The translations under genes and the position numbers were made by a program. The notes below the pieces were generated by a model, which saw only the letters and a list, made by a program, of their open reading frames with translations, had not been told where the DNA came from and did not search any database. Shown in pieces: positions 49,473 through 59,337 of a stretch of DNA of 64,000 bases. Source of the DNA: Dickeya dianthicola NCPPB 453. Lineage in GTDB: Bacteria > Pseudomonadota > Gammaproteobacteria > Enterobacterales > Enterobacteriaceae. The first letter of the stretch is position 1. Each line of letters starts with the position of its first letter. Location: positions 1,295,653 through 1,359,652 of the forward strand of contig NZ_CM001841.1 of NCBI RefSeq assembly GCF_000365305.1, given 5' to 3'.

Positions 49473-50342
49473 ATGAAAGGCATTGTACTGGCAGGTGGTT
49501 CAGGAACGCGACTCTATCCGATTACCCGCGGGGTATCGAAGCAGCTGTTGCCGATTTACGACAAACCGATGATCTATTATCCGATTTCGGTACTGATGCT
49601 GGCCGGTATCCGGGACATTCTGATTATCTCGACCCCGGATGATCTGCCCGCCTATCGTCGGCTGCTGGGCAACGGCAGCCGCTTCGGCATCAATCTCTGT
49701 TACGCCGAACAGCCTTCGCCGGACGGCCTGGCGCAGGCGTTTCTAATCGGCGAAACCTTTATCAGCGGCGAGCCGTGCGCGCTGGTGCTGGGCGACAACA
49801 TCTTCTTCGGCCAAAGCTTCGGCAAGAAGCTGGAGAAAGTAGCCGCCCGCACCGAGGGCGCTACCGTGTTCGGTTATCAGGTGATGGACCCCGAGCGCTT
49901 TGGCGTGGTGGAGTTTGATGACAACAATCAGGCGATTTCGCTGGAAGAAAAACCCAGCAAACCGAAGTCCAACTGGGCAGTAACCGGGCTCTATTTCTAT
50001 GATCGCCACGTGGTGGAAATGGCCAGGCAGGTTAAACCCTCGGCGCGCGGCGAACTGGAAATCACCACGCTCAACGAAATGTATCTGCAGCAGGGCAACC
50101 TGAATGTGGAAGTGCTGGGGCGCGGCTTCGCCTGGCTGGACACCGGCACCCATGACAGCCTGCTGGAGGCTTCTCAGTTCATCAGCACCATCGAGAAACG
50201 GCAGGGTTTCAAGGTCGCCTGTCTGGAGGAAATCGCCTTCCGTAAAGGCTGGCTGACCCGTGAACAGGTGGCGGATGAAGCTCGGCACCTTAGCAAAACT
50301 CACTACGGCCAGTATCTGGCCCAGTTGCTTACAGGGATGTGA
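49473..50342 (+). CDS. rfbA: Glucose-1-phosphate thymidylyltransferase
   Basis: 289 residues. Nucleotidyltransferase signature [44 protein letters not shown] and [18 protein letters not shown]. It makes dTDP-glucose, first step of the rhamnose pathway. The rfbC ATG follows its stop by one base. Confidence 0.97.
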   Translation: MKGIVLAGGSGTRLYPITRGVSKQLLPIYDKPMIYYPISVLMLAGIRDILIISTPDDLPAYRRLLGNGSRFGINLCYAEQPSPDGLAQAFLIGETFISGEPCALVLGDNIFFGQSFGKKLEKVAARTEGATVFGYQVMDPERFGVVEFDDNNQAISLEEKPSKPKSNWAVTGLYFYDRHVVEMARQVKPSARGELEITTLNEMYLQQGNLNVEVLGRGFAWLDTGTHDSLLEASQFISTIEKRQGFKVACLEEIAFRKGWLTREQVADEARHLSKTHYGQYLAQLLTGM

Positions 50343-50343
50343 T

Positions 50344-50880
50344 ATGCAAGTTCATGATACCGCCATTCAGGGCGTTAAAATCATCCAACCCAAGGTCTTC
50401 GGTGATGCCAGAGGCTTTTTTCTGGAAACGTTTGAGAAAAATCGTTATCAGGAAATGCTGGATATCGACCTGGACTTTGTGCAGGACAACCATTCCCGCT
50501 CGGCCAAAGGGGTGTTGCGCGGGTTGCATTTTCAGACGCTCAATCCGCAGGGGAAACTGGTGCGCGTGGTGCGCGGCGAGGTGTTCGACGTCGTCGTGGA
50601 TATTCGCCCGGATTCGCCGACCTACGGCCGCTGGGAAGGCGTAGTCCTGTCGGAAGAAAACAAGACCCAGTTTTGGATCCCGCCCGGTCTGGCGCACGGC
50701 TTTGTGGTGCTGTCCGAACTGGCGGATTTCGAATACAAATGCACCGATTACTACAGCCCGGCTCACGAAAACTGCCTGCTATGGAACGATGCGGATATCG
50801 GTATCGACTGGCCGATAGCCTCCCCACTGTTGTCGGAAAAAGATAAAAAGGGCAGAGCCTTTAAGGAGTTATGGGCATGA
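50344..50880 (+). CDS. rfbC: dTDP-4-dehydrorhamnose 3,5-epimerase
   Basis: 178 residues from ATG 50344; in-frame codons upstream lie inside rfbA. RmlC cupin with DNHSRSAKGVLRGLHFQ (catalytic His region), RVVRGEVFDVVVDIR and WIPPGLAHGFVVLSE. Third step of dTDP-L-rhamnose synthesis. The stop overlaps the rfbD start. Confidence 0.97.
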   Translation: MQVHDTAIQGVKIIQPKVFGDARGFFLETFEKNRYQEMLDIDLDFVQDNHSRSAKGVLRGLHFQTLNPQGKLVRVVRGEVFDVVVDIRPDSPTYGRWEGVVLSEENKTQFWIPPGLAHGFVVLSELADFEYKCTDYYSPAHENCLLWNDADIGIDWPIASPLLSEKDKKGRAFKELWA

Positions 50881-51731
50881 AAGTGTTGTTAACCGGGGCT
50901 AACGGTCAGTTAGGGCGCTGCTTTCAGGATCGGCTGCCAGCAGGGTGGGATGTATGGACGACGGATTCGGACGAACTGGATATTACGGATCGGGAACAGG
51001 TATTAACGGCGATAGCGGCGTATCCGCCGGATGTTATCGTCAACGCGGCAGCCTACACAGCGGTGGACAAAGCAGAAAGCGAACCGGAACAGGCCGCTCT
51101 GGTGAATAAAACTGGCCCGGAAAATCTGGCGTTGGCGGCTAAATTAGTTGGTGCCAGGTTGGTACATGTCTCGACAGACTATGTGTTTGATGGTAAGGCG
51201 ACCGTCCCATACGTCGAAACAGATCCGACTAATCCGTTGGGCGTATACGGTCAGACCAAACTGGATGGTGAACGGGCTGTGATGGCTGTGCTGCCAGAGT
51301 CCATTATTATCCGTACTGCATGGGTATTCAGCGAGTACGGCAATAATTTTGTGAAAACCATGCTGCGGTTAGGGAAAGAGCGCGAAATGCTCGGCATTGT
51401 AGCAGATCAGCGTGGTTGCCCGACCTATGCCGGTGATATCGCGCAAGCCATTATTGATTTGTTGAAGCTAGGTGCCGCGGGTGGCATCTATCATTTCTGT
51501 GGTAATAAAGAAGTCGCTTGGAATGAGTTTTCCGAAGCTATCTTTGCAAAGGCCGTTGACCTGAGAAAGCTGGAAAAGGCACCGGTGGTGAATGCTATTG
51601 CGACGGATCAATATCCTACGCCGGCAAAAAGGCCTTTGTATTCAAGTTTGAATTGCAAAAAAATAAAATCACTAGGGATCGAGCTATCAGACTGGCAAAG
51701 TGCGCTCGAGGATGTATTGGCAAAGGTATGA
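50877..51731 (+). CDS. rfbD: dTDP-4-dehydrorhamnose reductase
   Basis: 284 residues from ATG 50877 (AAGGAG 8 bases before; ATG 50871 is too close), overlapping the rfbC stop as ATGA. SDR fold with LLTGANGQLG, VNAAAYTAVDKAE, STDYVFDGKA and YGQTKLDGERAV. Last step to dTDP-L-rhamnose. The last part of the gene is more AT-rich than the first, marking the transition into the strain-specific block. Confidence 0.97.
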   Translation: MKVLLTGANGQLGRCFQDRLPAGWDVWTTDSDELDITDREQVLTAIAAYPPDVIVNAAAYTAVDKAESEPEQAALVNKTGPENLALAAKLVGARLVHVSTDYVFDGKATVPYVETDPTNPLGVYGQTKLDGERAVMAVLPESIIIRTAWVFSEYGNNFVKTMLRLGKEREMLGIVADQRGCPTYAGDIAQAIIDLLKLGAAGGIYHFCGNKEVAWNEFSEAIFAKAVDLRKLEKAPVVNAIATDQYPTPAKRPLYSSLNCKKIKSLGIELSDWQSALEDVLAKV

Positions 51732-51735
51732 ATGA

Positions 51736-51753
51736 AGGGCCCATTTGGGCCCT
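51736..51753 (+). other. GGGCCC hairpin between rfbD and wzx
   Basis: AGGGCCCA-TT-TGGGCCCT perfect inverted repeat starting 5 bases after the rfbD stop, without a T-tract. It lies between the rfbD stop and the preferred wzx start, so it may modulate transcription or mRNA decay between them. Confidence 0.6.
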
Positions 51754-51776
51754 ACTTGTCTCGTTGTAGAGGTGCT

Positions 51777-53216
51777 ATGGGGCTGTTATCTAACACTAAA
51801 TGGGTTGCACTTTCCCAAGGTTTTAAAGTTGCAGTTCAGTTGCTGAATATTGTCGTGCTGGCCAGACTTATCCCGCCAGGAGAATATGGATTAATGGCTA
51901 TGGCGTTGGTGGTGACGAACTTTGCGATCCTGGTCAGGGATTTGGGAACGGCGGCGGCGATTATTCAGAGACAAGACCTCGAAGAAAAAACAATTAACGC
52001 CATTTTCTGGCTTAATGTGGCAATGGGCTTGGTTATTGCCGTGACAGTCATCGCTTCTTCGCCTGTCATTTCATATTTGTTCCATGAATCCAGGCTCATT
52101 TTCATTTTATGTCTGTTATCAATCAGCTTTCCGCTGGCTAGTACCTCTTCTGCCCATTTGGCTCTGCTGGAAAAGCGCTCGCGGTTTAGGGAAATCGCGT
52201 TTATCGAAATATCTTCATCAGCGACAGCGGTGACGATAGCGATTGTCCTTGCTTATATGAATTGGGGTGTATATAGCTTGGTTATGCAGTCGATTATTAT
52301 GGCGTTGATGTCGACAATACAGCTGTGGTTGAAATCAGACTGGCGACCGACAACGAAAAAAATTTTTGACTGGCATGAGATAAAAAATTTGCTGGGTTTT
52401 AGCGGAAACTTAACGCTATTCAATTTCATCAACTATTTTTCCCGCAATGCCGATAGTATGATTATTGGTCACTATTTGTCCTCTGCCGTGTTAGGGGCTT
52501 ATTCTCTGGCGTACAGAATTATGCTGTTTCCCGTACAGAATATGACATTTGTAGCCTCGCGAGCGCTTTTCCCGATATTCAGCGAGCATCAGAAAGATAA
52601 TGAAAAGTTAAGAGAGTCTTACTATAGTACATTGCAATTTATTTTATTAATTGTTTTGCCTTTAATGACAGGTCTTGCTGTTTTGAGTGAGCCATTTGTC
52701 AATCTCGTTTTCGGGGAGAAATGGCACTTAACGGCGTCAATTCTAACTTGGCTTGCGCCGACAGGAATCATTCAGGCAGTATTAAGTACGTCTGGGACGG
52801 TTTTTATGGCGAAGGGCAGGACCGATGTGCTTATGAAACTAGGCATTGTGGGGATGATTCTTCAGGTTTCTGCTTTTGTCTTGGGGGTTAATTTTGGTAT
52901 CTTGAATTTTGCAAAATTCTATTTTATCGCCAATTTGATTAACTTCGTTCCTGTAATGTGGAGTGTTATGCGTATGATAGATGGCAAGCTTTTTGAATTT
53001 TTTAAGAGAATTTATAACCTGATTATTGCCACATTGCTGATGGTCGCGTTTATGAAGTTAATCCTTTTAAATGTACCTTATTTTTATGTTGTTAATAGTT
53101 TTGTTAAATTGGTCGTCATCAGTCTTTTGGGAGGTGGGGGGTATTTATTTTATGTGTTCGTCACCGAGAGGGAGATTTCAATTTCCTTAAAGAGTTTATT
53201 TAAAAATATACCCTAA
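51777..53216 (+). CDS. wzx: Wzx-type polysaccharide repeat-unit flippase
   Basis: 479 residues from ATG 51777 (AGAGGTG before it); an alternative ATG at 51732 adds 15 residues across the GGGCCC hairpin. MOP-superfamily polysaccharide exporter with about 12-14 membrane helices; the N-terminus GLLSNTKWVALSQGFKVAVQLLNIVVLARL and RNADSMIIGHYLS resemble WzxC-like flippases. It moves the lipid-linked repeat unit across the inner membrane. The last codons (ATA CCC TAA) are the first bases of an ERIC element, so the present C-terminus comes from that insertion. Confidence 0.9.
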   Translation: MGLLSNTKWVALSQGFKVAVQLLNIVVLARLIPPGEYGLMAMALVVTNFAILVRDLGTAAAIIQRQDLEEKTINAIFWLNVAMGLVIAVTVIASSPVISYLFHESRLIFILCLLSISFPLASTSSAHLALLEKRSRFREIAFIEISSSATAVTIAIVLAYMNWGVYSLVMQSIIMALMSTIQLWLKSDWRPTTKKIFDWHEIKNLLGFSGNLTLFNFINYFSRNADSMIIGHYLSSAVLGAYSLAYRIMLFPVQNMTFVASRALFPIFSEHQKDNEKLRESYYSTLQFILLIVLPLMTGLAVLSEPFVNLVFGEKWHLTASILTWLAPTGIIQAVLSTSGTVFMAKGRTDVLMKLGIVGMILQVSAFVLGVNFGILNFAKFYFIANLINFVPVMWSVMRMIDGKLFEFFKRIYNLIIATLLMVAFMKLILLNVPYFYVVNSFVKLVVISLLGGGGYLFYVFVTEREISISLKSLFKNIP

Positions 53217-53288
53217 ATAATTCGAGTTGCAGGACAACAGGCTCGCGTGTTGAACAACGCACCTACAACGTGAAGTATGACGGGTATA
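53207..53288 (+). repeat. Shortened ERIC element overlapping the wzx stop
   Basis: 82 bp. It begins TATACCCTAAATAATTCGAG and ends CGTGAAGTATGACGGGTATA with most of the ERIC centre deleted. It supplies the wzx stop codon (53214-53216). Confidence 0.9.
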
Positions 53289-53310
53289 AAAGAGTAACAT
53301 GAGGTCAAGC

Positions 53311-54177
53311 ATGAGCTACAGAGAAATAAAATATAATAAAAAAATATCCATCTTAGTTATATTATTTAACAAAGAGTTAATTGAATCAAAAACACTAAAT
53401 TCACTATTGCAATGTAAATCTACCTCTGACGTCTCGCTAAAGATTTTGAATAATGGTCCTCGGGAGATAAAGGCTGAGGGGGAGCTATTTCAAGCCTTGG
53501 CTTCTTCATTTAAGGATGTAATGCTTGAGTCCCGTCTTGAGAATGCTCCTTTAAGTAAGCTTTATAATGAGTTTATCAAAAGTAATCCAGAGTCTGATTA
53601 TTTTGTTGTTCTTGATGATGACTCACGTCTGGATGAAGATTTTATTTTTAATATCAATAAAACAGATGCTGACATTATTATCCCCAGGATATTAAGTGTT
53701 GATGATGGTAATTTTTATTACCCAACTCAAAATGGTGTTGTAGTAGAGCATGATGGATGGGTCGATTTATCTTCTCTTATGTCTATTTCTTCAGGGCTAA
53801 CGATCAGTAAGAAATTGGTTTTTGCCATGCTATCACATTACCCTGATGTCTTTGATGAGCGCTTTTCTTTGTATGGGATAGATACTTCTTTTTTTTTGAG
53901 ATTGAGGAACATAATCAAGTCTGACTCTTATTTATTATTGGCGAAGTGTGTTTCTCTAATCTACCACTCCCTATCAAGAGTACAGAAAGAAAATGTTTCA
54001 CAATTTAGGGTTATAGAGAGATTATATGACTTTGCAATAACTGCCAGGCATTATCCTGAATATGTTGGCCGCTTCTGGTTGTTCAAAAGGATCGTGAAGT
54101 ACTCCATTCTTATGGAATTTAAATATGCATGGATTCTATTTCGATATTACGTTAAAGGGAAGCATCCAAAGTGTTGA
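53311..54177 (+). CDS. Family 2-like glycosyltransferase
   Basis: 288 residues from ATG 53311 (TGAGG 6 bases before; ATG 53299 would precede the ribosome site). A GT-A-like start (KKISILVILFNKELIESKTLNSLL), the DxD-type motif VVLDDDSRLDEDF, and a GIDTSFFLRL segment typical of the rhamnosyltransferase-like GT2 group. Sugar and acceptor unknown. AT-rich, as are the next genes, suggesting lateral acquisition as a block. Confidence 0.75.
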   Translation: MSYREIKYNKKISILVILFNKELIESKTLNSLLQCKSTSDVSLKILNNGPREIKAEGELFQALASSFKDVMLESRLENAPLSKLYNEFIKSNPESDYFVVLDDDSRLDEDFIFNINKTDADIIIPRILSVDDGNFYYPTQNGVVVEHDGWVDLSSLMSISSGLTISKKLVFAMLSHYPDVFDERFSLYGIDTSFFLRLRNIIKSDSYLLLAKCVSLIYHSLSRVQKENVSQFRVIERLYDFAITARHYPEYVGRFWLFKRIVKYSILMEFKYAWILFRYYVKGKHPKC

Positions 54178-54256
54178 AGTATATAATGGATGAAGTTCGT
54201 TGGGGCTTTGTTTTTATAAGCCAAATGAATATATAAGTTGATGTAAGGGCTATACG

Positions 54257-55114
54257 ATGATAGAGAATAATCCAAAAGTCAGTATATATATCACTACTTG
54301 CAATCGGTTGGATAAGCTGAAAAGAGCGGTAATGTCCGTTCAAAAACAAGATTATTCGAATATTGAAATTCTCATTTGTGATGATGCATCTACAGATGGA
54401 ACAGAAAAATTTGTCGATAGTTTGATTTTTGAAGATACACGGATTAAATATTTCAGAAATGATGAAAATAAAGGTGCCTGTGCAACAAGAAATATTGGAA
54501 TATTTAATGCTACAGGTGAATTTATCACTGGTCTTGATGATGATGATGAATTTACCCCTGATCGGCTCTCTTTTTTTATAGATAAATGGGATGATAAATA
54601 TTCTTTTATTTGCGCAAACTTTGAAAATAAATATCAGGATAGTATGACACTAAATTATAGGTTAAAAAAAGAAAAAGAATTTTATTGTTCTGACTTGTTA
54701 TTTGCTAATGAAGCATCTAATCAAATTTTTACCAGAACTGAAAGACTGCGCGAGATAGGTGGATTTGATGTATCCGTTAAAAGATTACAAGATTGGGATA
54801 CATGGTTGAGGTTATCTAATGCATTTGGACCATTTATCCGTTTTCCTGAGTCAAAATACATCATGCATCATGACCATGTGCAAAGTGAAAATCGAGTGTC
54901 AAGGAGCTATTCTTTTGTAGATGCCTTAAATGACATGGCTCAAAGAAATACAAAAATATATGGTTGTAAAGAAAGGAAAGTATTGAAAATGATAATACTC
55001 ACTATCAACGGTAATTTAAAATTAAAACATTTCGTCCAATGGTTTTTTCTGGATGGGAATCCATTGAAAGTATTAAAGATGGTTTATCTTTATTCAAAAA
55101 TGAAAGTTATATAA
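54257..55114 (+). CDS. Family 2 glycosyltransferase
   Basis: 285 residues, canonical GT2: VSIYITTCNRLDKLKRAVMSV, ICDDASTDGTEKFV, KGACATRNIGIFNATGEFITGLDDDDEF (metal-binding Asp run) and an acceptor region RLQDWDTWLRL. No membrane helices. One of four transferases that build the repeat unit; specificity cannot be read from the sequence. Confidence 0.88.
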   Translation: MIENNPKVSIYITTCNRLDKLKRAVMSVQKQDYSNIEILICDDASTDGTEKFVDSLIFEDTRIKYFRNDENKGACATRNIGIFNATGEFITGLDDDDEFTPDRLSFFIDKWDDKYSFICANFENKYQDSMTLNYRLKKEKEFYCSDLLFANEASNQIFTRTERLREIGGFDVSVKRLQDWDTWLRLSNAFGPFIRFPESKYIMHHDHVQSENRVSRSYSFVDALNDMAQRNTKIYGCKERKVLKMIILTINGNLKLKHFVQWFFLDGNPLKVLKMVYLYSKMKVI

Positions 55115-55193
55115 TATATTTTTTATAATGTAACTTCGTGTTTTTTGTGTTAGAGAGAATTTAATACGATTCCTGGTTTTTTTAGGAGGATAA

Positions 55194-56102
55194 ATGTTAA
55201 CTGATAAATCATCTATTTTTTCTGTCATTGTTACGTACTATCCAAAAATTGATAATGTTATCGATCTTATTACTGAACTGAAAAATCAAGAAGTAACCCC
55301 GGTTGTTGTTGACAATGGTTCTTTAAATGAAGATGAATTCTCTACATTATCGAGTTTATGCAAAGTTCTTCGCCTTGATAGTAATGTAGGGATCGCGAAA
55401 GCACAGAATGTAGGAATATTATATGTAAAAGAAAAAGGAGGGGAGGGGATCTTATTCTTTGATCAGGATAGTAAGATCAATAATTCATTCGTGAATGAAA
55501 TCATGAGTGACTATAATCTTGTATGCAGTGAAGTAGGACAGGGGAAACTAGCAGCAATCGGTCCTGTATTTACAGATTCGAGATATGGTTTTTTCTATAA
55601 ATTTATTAAAGTAAGTAAATTGGGCTTTAGAAAAAAGATCAGTCCAGAGGGTTTCAGTAAACCTTTTGAAGTTTCTCTGATAATCTCATCCGGCTCATTA
55701 TTGCCTGTATCGGTACTGGATGATGTTGGACTAATGAATGAGGATTTATTTATTGATTATGTCGATACTGAATGGTGTTTAAGAGCAGTATCAAAAGGAT
55801 ATAAAGTATATGTGGCGACGTCAGCGAAAATGTCGCATGCGATTGGTGATAAAATGGTTAAGTTTTTTGTGTTTAATATTCCCGTTCATTCTCCCATTAG
55901 ACGGTATTATAGAATAAGAAATGCTTTGTTATTTTCGAGTATGCCTCATGTTCCTTTTGTATTAATAATGCGAGAGAACGTCTTTAACATTATACACCAA
56001 CTAATATTGATCATTTCACAAAGAAAACTATCGTATTTTTCTATAATGACTAAAGCTATTCATGATGGTTTGAATTTTTCAAAAAACAATAACGCAATAT
56101 AA
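55194..56102 (+). CDS. Rhamnosyltransferase-like family 2 glycosyltransferase
   Basis: 302 residues. VIVTYYPKIDNVIDLITEL, VVDNGS, LDSNVGIAKAQNVGI, FFDQDSKI and the C-terminal SPIRRYYRIRNALLF are the pattern of the RfbF/WbbL rhamnosyltransferase family. With rfbBACD in the same locus, dTDP-L-rhamnose is the likely donor. Ribosome site AGGAGG at 55184-55189. Confidence 0.87.
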   Translation: MLTDKSSIFSVIVTYYPKIDNVIDLITELKNQEVTPVVVDNGSLNEDEFSTLSSLCKVLRLDSNVGIAKAQNVGILYVKEKGGEGILFFDQDSKINNSFVNEIMSDYNLVCSEVGQGKLAAIGPVFTDSRYGFFYKFIKVSKLGFRKKISPEGFSKPFEVSLIISSGSLLPVSVLDDVGLMNEDLFIDYVDTEWCLRAVSKGYKVYVATSAKMSHAIGDKMVKFFVFNIPVHSPIRRYYRIRNALLFSSMPHVPFVLIMRENVFNIIHQLILIISQRKLSYFSIMTKAIHDGLNFSKNNNAI

Positions 56103-56244
56103 TTTTTTAATCTGGGTTTTTATTGCGTTGCCTGGGTGATTTTTTATCTTTTTTGTGAGGTGAGAACGTTATTTTATAATGCTGTTTTCTCTTCTGGGAT
56201 TACATCTTATTTTATCTTTTTGAAGATCTGTAAGGGGAATGAAA

Positions 56245-57804
56245 ATGGAAAGAAGAGAATTAGCAAAGAAAATATTCTATGTGGTAGGGGGATCTTTAGC
56301 TGGGGCATCGGTATTAAAATCTCAAGCAAATGAGCTAAAATATCAGTCTGAAGCTCAGCATGTCGATATTGCATCCCTTTATCGTTCGAATAATTCGCTA
56401 CATGATACAGTAAATATACTCCAGTTTGGCACAATGAATGATGCAAGCTCAGCTTTTTATCAGGCTTTGTTATACATAAATAAGCGTGGAGGTGGGAACC
56501 TATTGGTTCCCAATGGGAATTATATTTTTAATAGGGCGGTGAAAATAAGGATTGGTTGTAAAATATCTATTTATACCTCTTCTAATACAATTATGACCAT
56601 GAGCGAAAATGAGGACATGTTTAATATCATTGGTTCTGAACATGCTGCATTTCGTATATTTGGCAATGGTGAGTTTATATATTCAGGTCCAAAAACCGAG
56701 AGTGCTTCTTGTATCCGGTTTATTTCATTAAATAATGGCGGGGTCTATGCGAGCAGTTCGTTCGAATGTAATGGAAGATTAAGGTTTAGAAAAGGAAAGA
56801 ACGAGTGGAAGTATGCCCTTCATTTGACAGATGTTCGTGATGTTGTCTTGATAGGTCCGCAGTTTGATGGGCTCAACTTACCTGGAAAAATGAGTGAACA
56901 GATTGGGGTGTATGTTCAAACCAAAAACAGTGCGTCAGTTTCATGGGTTATTAGTGACCTACAGTTTAATGATATGAATACTGCCTTTTATATTGAATCT
57001 AATACAGTTCCCGGCGCTGAAGGATTTAAGTTTTTTAATTGTGATATGGTTGGAGTTAAGTGTGGTATTTTTTTCAAAAACAATGCCAAGTACTATCCGC
57101 CGCAAATAGAAATCGTCGGGTGTCATATGAATGGATATGGCAGTCTTATTAATGTTGATAAAGTTTTAAGTATCCATATTGTTGGTGGATTATTTTACAG
57201 AAAAGGGGGATCAGATGGAGCATTCTTAGAGTTTGATAGTGTCCAGGATGTCTCTATTGTTGGTGCTAGTTTCTGTTTAACTGGTAAAGAAACTGATGTT
57301 CCCTGCATCCTTATCAAATCAACTGATGGTATTTCAGGTTTTTTCCGTATTTCTGATTGTCATTTTTGGGCCAACAAAAGGAAAAAACCATTTTTGAAAA
57401 TATTGGGGGAAATTAATACTCTTTTGCTTTCTAATTCTAGTAAAGATTCATCAGGGAAATGGATAGATACTTCTGAGATGTCTTCTTTTAGAGATAATAT
57501 CCATGTGGACACAAATACAATTTCATTATCTGAGATTGATAAAGGCGAGATTTGGGGTGGAAGCATTGATTGTGCAATGGGGATTGTTGACCTTCGAAAT
57601 GCCCTACCGGGAATTGTTTATTTAAAAAATGCTACGGCGTTAAAGAAGATTTTTGGTGGGAGAATAAATTCTATATATGTTCTTATTTCCGACTCAGTTC
57701 TTGAATTGCAGTATGGAGTAAATATTACTAATGGTTCTGAGGTTGGGAAAGGGAAGAAAAAAATTAGTGTTATATTTGATGGTGAAAATTACACTATAAT
57801 TTGA
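56245..57804 (+). CDS. Tat-exported beta-helix protein, WcaM-like architecture
   Basis: 519 residues from ATG 56245 (AAGGGG 7 bases before; ATG 56239 is too close). The N-terminus MERRELAKKIFYVVGGSLAG carries a twin-Arg motif and hydrophobic core, a probable Tat signal. Residues about 55-110 (VNILQFGTMNDASSAFYQAL, GGGNLLVPNGNYIFN) match the start of pectate-lyase-3/tailspike-type right-handed beta-helices; the rest is repetitive short strands. E. coli WcaM, in the colanic acid locus, has the same plan (Tat signal plus beta-helix), but sequence similarity to it is not evident by eye. It could cut, trim or bind the polymer; no catalytic residues identified. Confidence 0.75.
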   Translation: MERRELAKKIFYVVGGSLAGASVLKSQANELKYQSEAQHVDIASLYRSNNSLHDTVNILQFGTMNDASSAFYQALLYINKRGGGNLLVPNGNYIFNRAVKIRIGCKISIYTSSNTIMTMSENEDMFNIIGSEHAAFRIFGNGEFIYSGPKTESASCIRFISLNNGGVYASSSFECNGRLRFRKGKNEWKYALHLTDVRDVVLIGPQFDGLNLPGKMSEQIGVYVQTKNSASVSWVISDLQFNDMNTAFYIESNTVPGAEGFKFFNCDMVGVKCGIFFKNNAKYYPPQIEIVGCHMNGYGSLINVDKVLSIHIVGGLFYRKGGSDGAFLEFDSVQDVSIVGASFCLTGKETDVPCILIKSTDGISGFFRISDCHFWANKRKKPFLKILGEINTLLLSNSSKDSSGKWIDTSEMSSFRDNIHVDTNTISLSEIDKGEIWGGSIDCAMGIVDLRNALPGIVYLKNATALKKIFGGRINSIYVLISDSVLELQYGVNITNGSEVGKGKKKISVIFDGENYTII

Positions 57805-57906
57805 TTTATATATGATTTATTTTTTTACTTTAAATGTAGTGATTTACTTGCTTGTTATATTTTTATTTGATGAAAATTTACTGAGCAATGAAGATAAAAG
57901 GACAAG

Positions 57907-59124
57907 ATGAAAATGATAGAACTTTCACAGCGTAATATGCAGGTTTTAATACTAAAAACGTTTCTTTCAATATGCGTTTTATTGCCAACCGGTAGCGTTT
58001 GGGGTGTGAATGTCAAGTTCTTGTTTCTTTTTTTACTTCTAGGTGCAACCTTATTGGATAAAGGTCGGGGTATTGTAAAAATCATAATAGGGCTTTTGCC
58101 TGCGGTGACTTTAATATTAATTTTTAGTTTGATCACTGAGTTTAATGGTAGATATACCTTAGTGTCTGTTGAGCAAACTAAAGATTTACTGGTTTTTTTT
58201 CTTATGGTGACATTGGGGTATGCGTTGGTTAAGCCAGAGAATAGATATGAAGTTATAGTTAAAACCATCATAAGATGCTTAGTCGTACTTGGTTTATTTA
58301 AAATATTGATTTTTTTTTATGCCGCTCTAAGCGGGAGAGGCGTGTCATTTATAGTACAAGGAATTTCGACTTTTTTTAATACTTCCTTAATGACAATGGA
58401 GTCAGATGATGTTGTTGTCAGTCGAATAAATTTTATGTCTGATTATTTGATTCCTGCTGCCTTGTATTTATCGTTACGGGAGGTACTTATTAAAAAAACA
58501 TTATGGAAAGAGTGGGGTGTGATTTTTATTCTTTTTTCTTCTCTAATTATTAGTATGTCCAGATTTTTATGGGCGGCAGGGTTTCTGTGTCTTTTCCTGG
58601 CATTGATATCTAATTATAAGAAATATAAAAGCTTTTTCATTATCTGTGTAATGGTTTCTTTGGCTGTTTTTTTACTGTCTCTTCCTTCTGTACAAGATTT
58701 GATTGAATTTAGATTTTTATCTAAAGGGGTTACTGAGTCAGACCTGACGAGAACCCTTCAGTACAATGGAATTGTCAAACACTTTATAGAGTACCCCCTT
58801 CTAGGGAACGGAATCGGTTATTATATTCCAGATCTTATAAGGAGTCATTTGTCGTTGTATTCATATGAGCTTCAGATTCCTGCTCTTTATATGCAAATGG
58901 GAATTATTGGGGCTTCATCAATAATTCTGATTGTGCTCACTATCTTGTTTTCTCAAATGAAGGGATTGTCATTAAATTTGTCAATTTCTTATATTGTATT
59001 GATAGCGCTGTGGTTATCCGGAGGGTTTTTTAACCCCGTGATTATATCGTCAACGGGAGGTGTGTCTTTTTTGTTAATATATTCAATGCCAAACGCTTTA
59101 AAATATCAAGGTGAAGCAACGTAG
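57907..59124 (+). CDS. wzy: Wzy-type polysaccharide polymerase
   Basis: 405 residues, about 10-11 membrane helices, with a longer periplasmic loop around residues 275-335 containing YPLLGNGIGYYIPDLIRSH, the NG motif seen in Wzy/WaaL proteins. It should polymerise lipid-linked repeat units in the periplasm. It is the only such protein in the locus, and wzx and wzc are nearby, which supports the call despite low family conservation. AT-rich. ERIC variant follows 9 bases after the stop. Confidence 0.85.
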   Translation: MKMIELSQRNMQVLILKTFLSICVLLPTGSVWGVNVKFLFLFLLLGATLLDKGRGIVKIIIGLLPAVTLILIFSLITEFNGRYTLVSVEQTKDLLVFFLMVTLGYALVKPENRYEVIVKTIIRCLVVLGLFKILIFFYAALSGRGVSFIVQGISTFFNTSLMTMESDDVVVSRINFMSDYLIPAALYLSLREVLIKKTLWKEWGVIFILFSSLIISMSRFLWAAGFLCLFLALISNYKKYKSFFIICVMVSLAVFLLSLPSVQDLIEFRFLSKGVTESDLTRTLQYNGIVKHFIEYPLLGNGIGYYIPDLIRSHLSLYSYELQIPALYMQMGIIGASSIILIVLTILFSQMKGLSLNLSISYIVLIALWLSGGFFNPVIISSTGGVSFLLIYSMPNALKYQGEAT

Positions 59125-59133
59125 AGTTAATTA

Positions 59134-59293
59134 TATACCCCAAATAATTCGAGTTGCAGGACGGCGGCAAGTGAGTGACAACGCTGCCGGGAGCGGAGTT
59201 GAACGCCGCTCGCTGCGGCCTGAAAGGCCCAGGCCCCGGGATGGGCCGAGTAATTAAGCCAATACACCTGCAACGTGAAGTATGACGGGTATA
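59134..59293 (+). repeat. ERIC variant with internal GC-rich replacement
   Basis: 160 bp. Starts TATACCCCAAATAATTCGAG, keeps GGCGGCAAGTGAGTGA, then carries a GC-rich non-ERIC centre with small hairpins (GGCCTGAAAGGCC at 59218-59230), and ends with CCTGCAACGTGAAGTATGAC and GGGTATA. Confidence 0.88.
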
Positions 59294-59337
59294 TGAGTTT
59301 GTTTTGGGTGTCTGGTGTTATAGGGATGAGGGGGACA

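Noticed and set aside
56136-56333. 65-codon ORF before the beta-helix gene
   Set aside because: It is an out-of-frame reading of the start of the beta-helix gene, with no ribosome site of its own.
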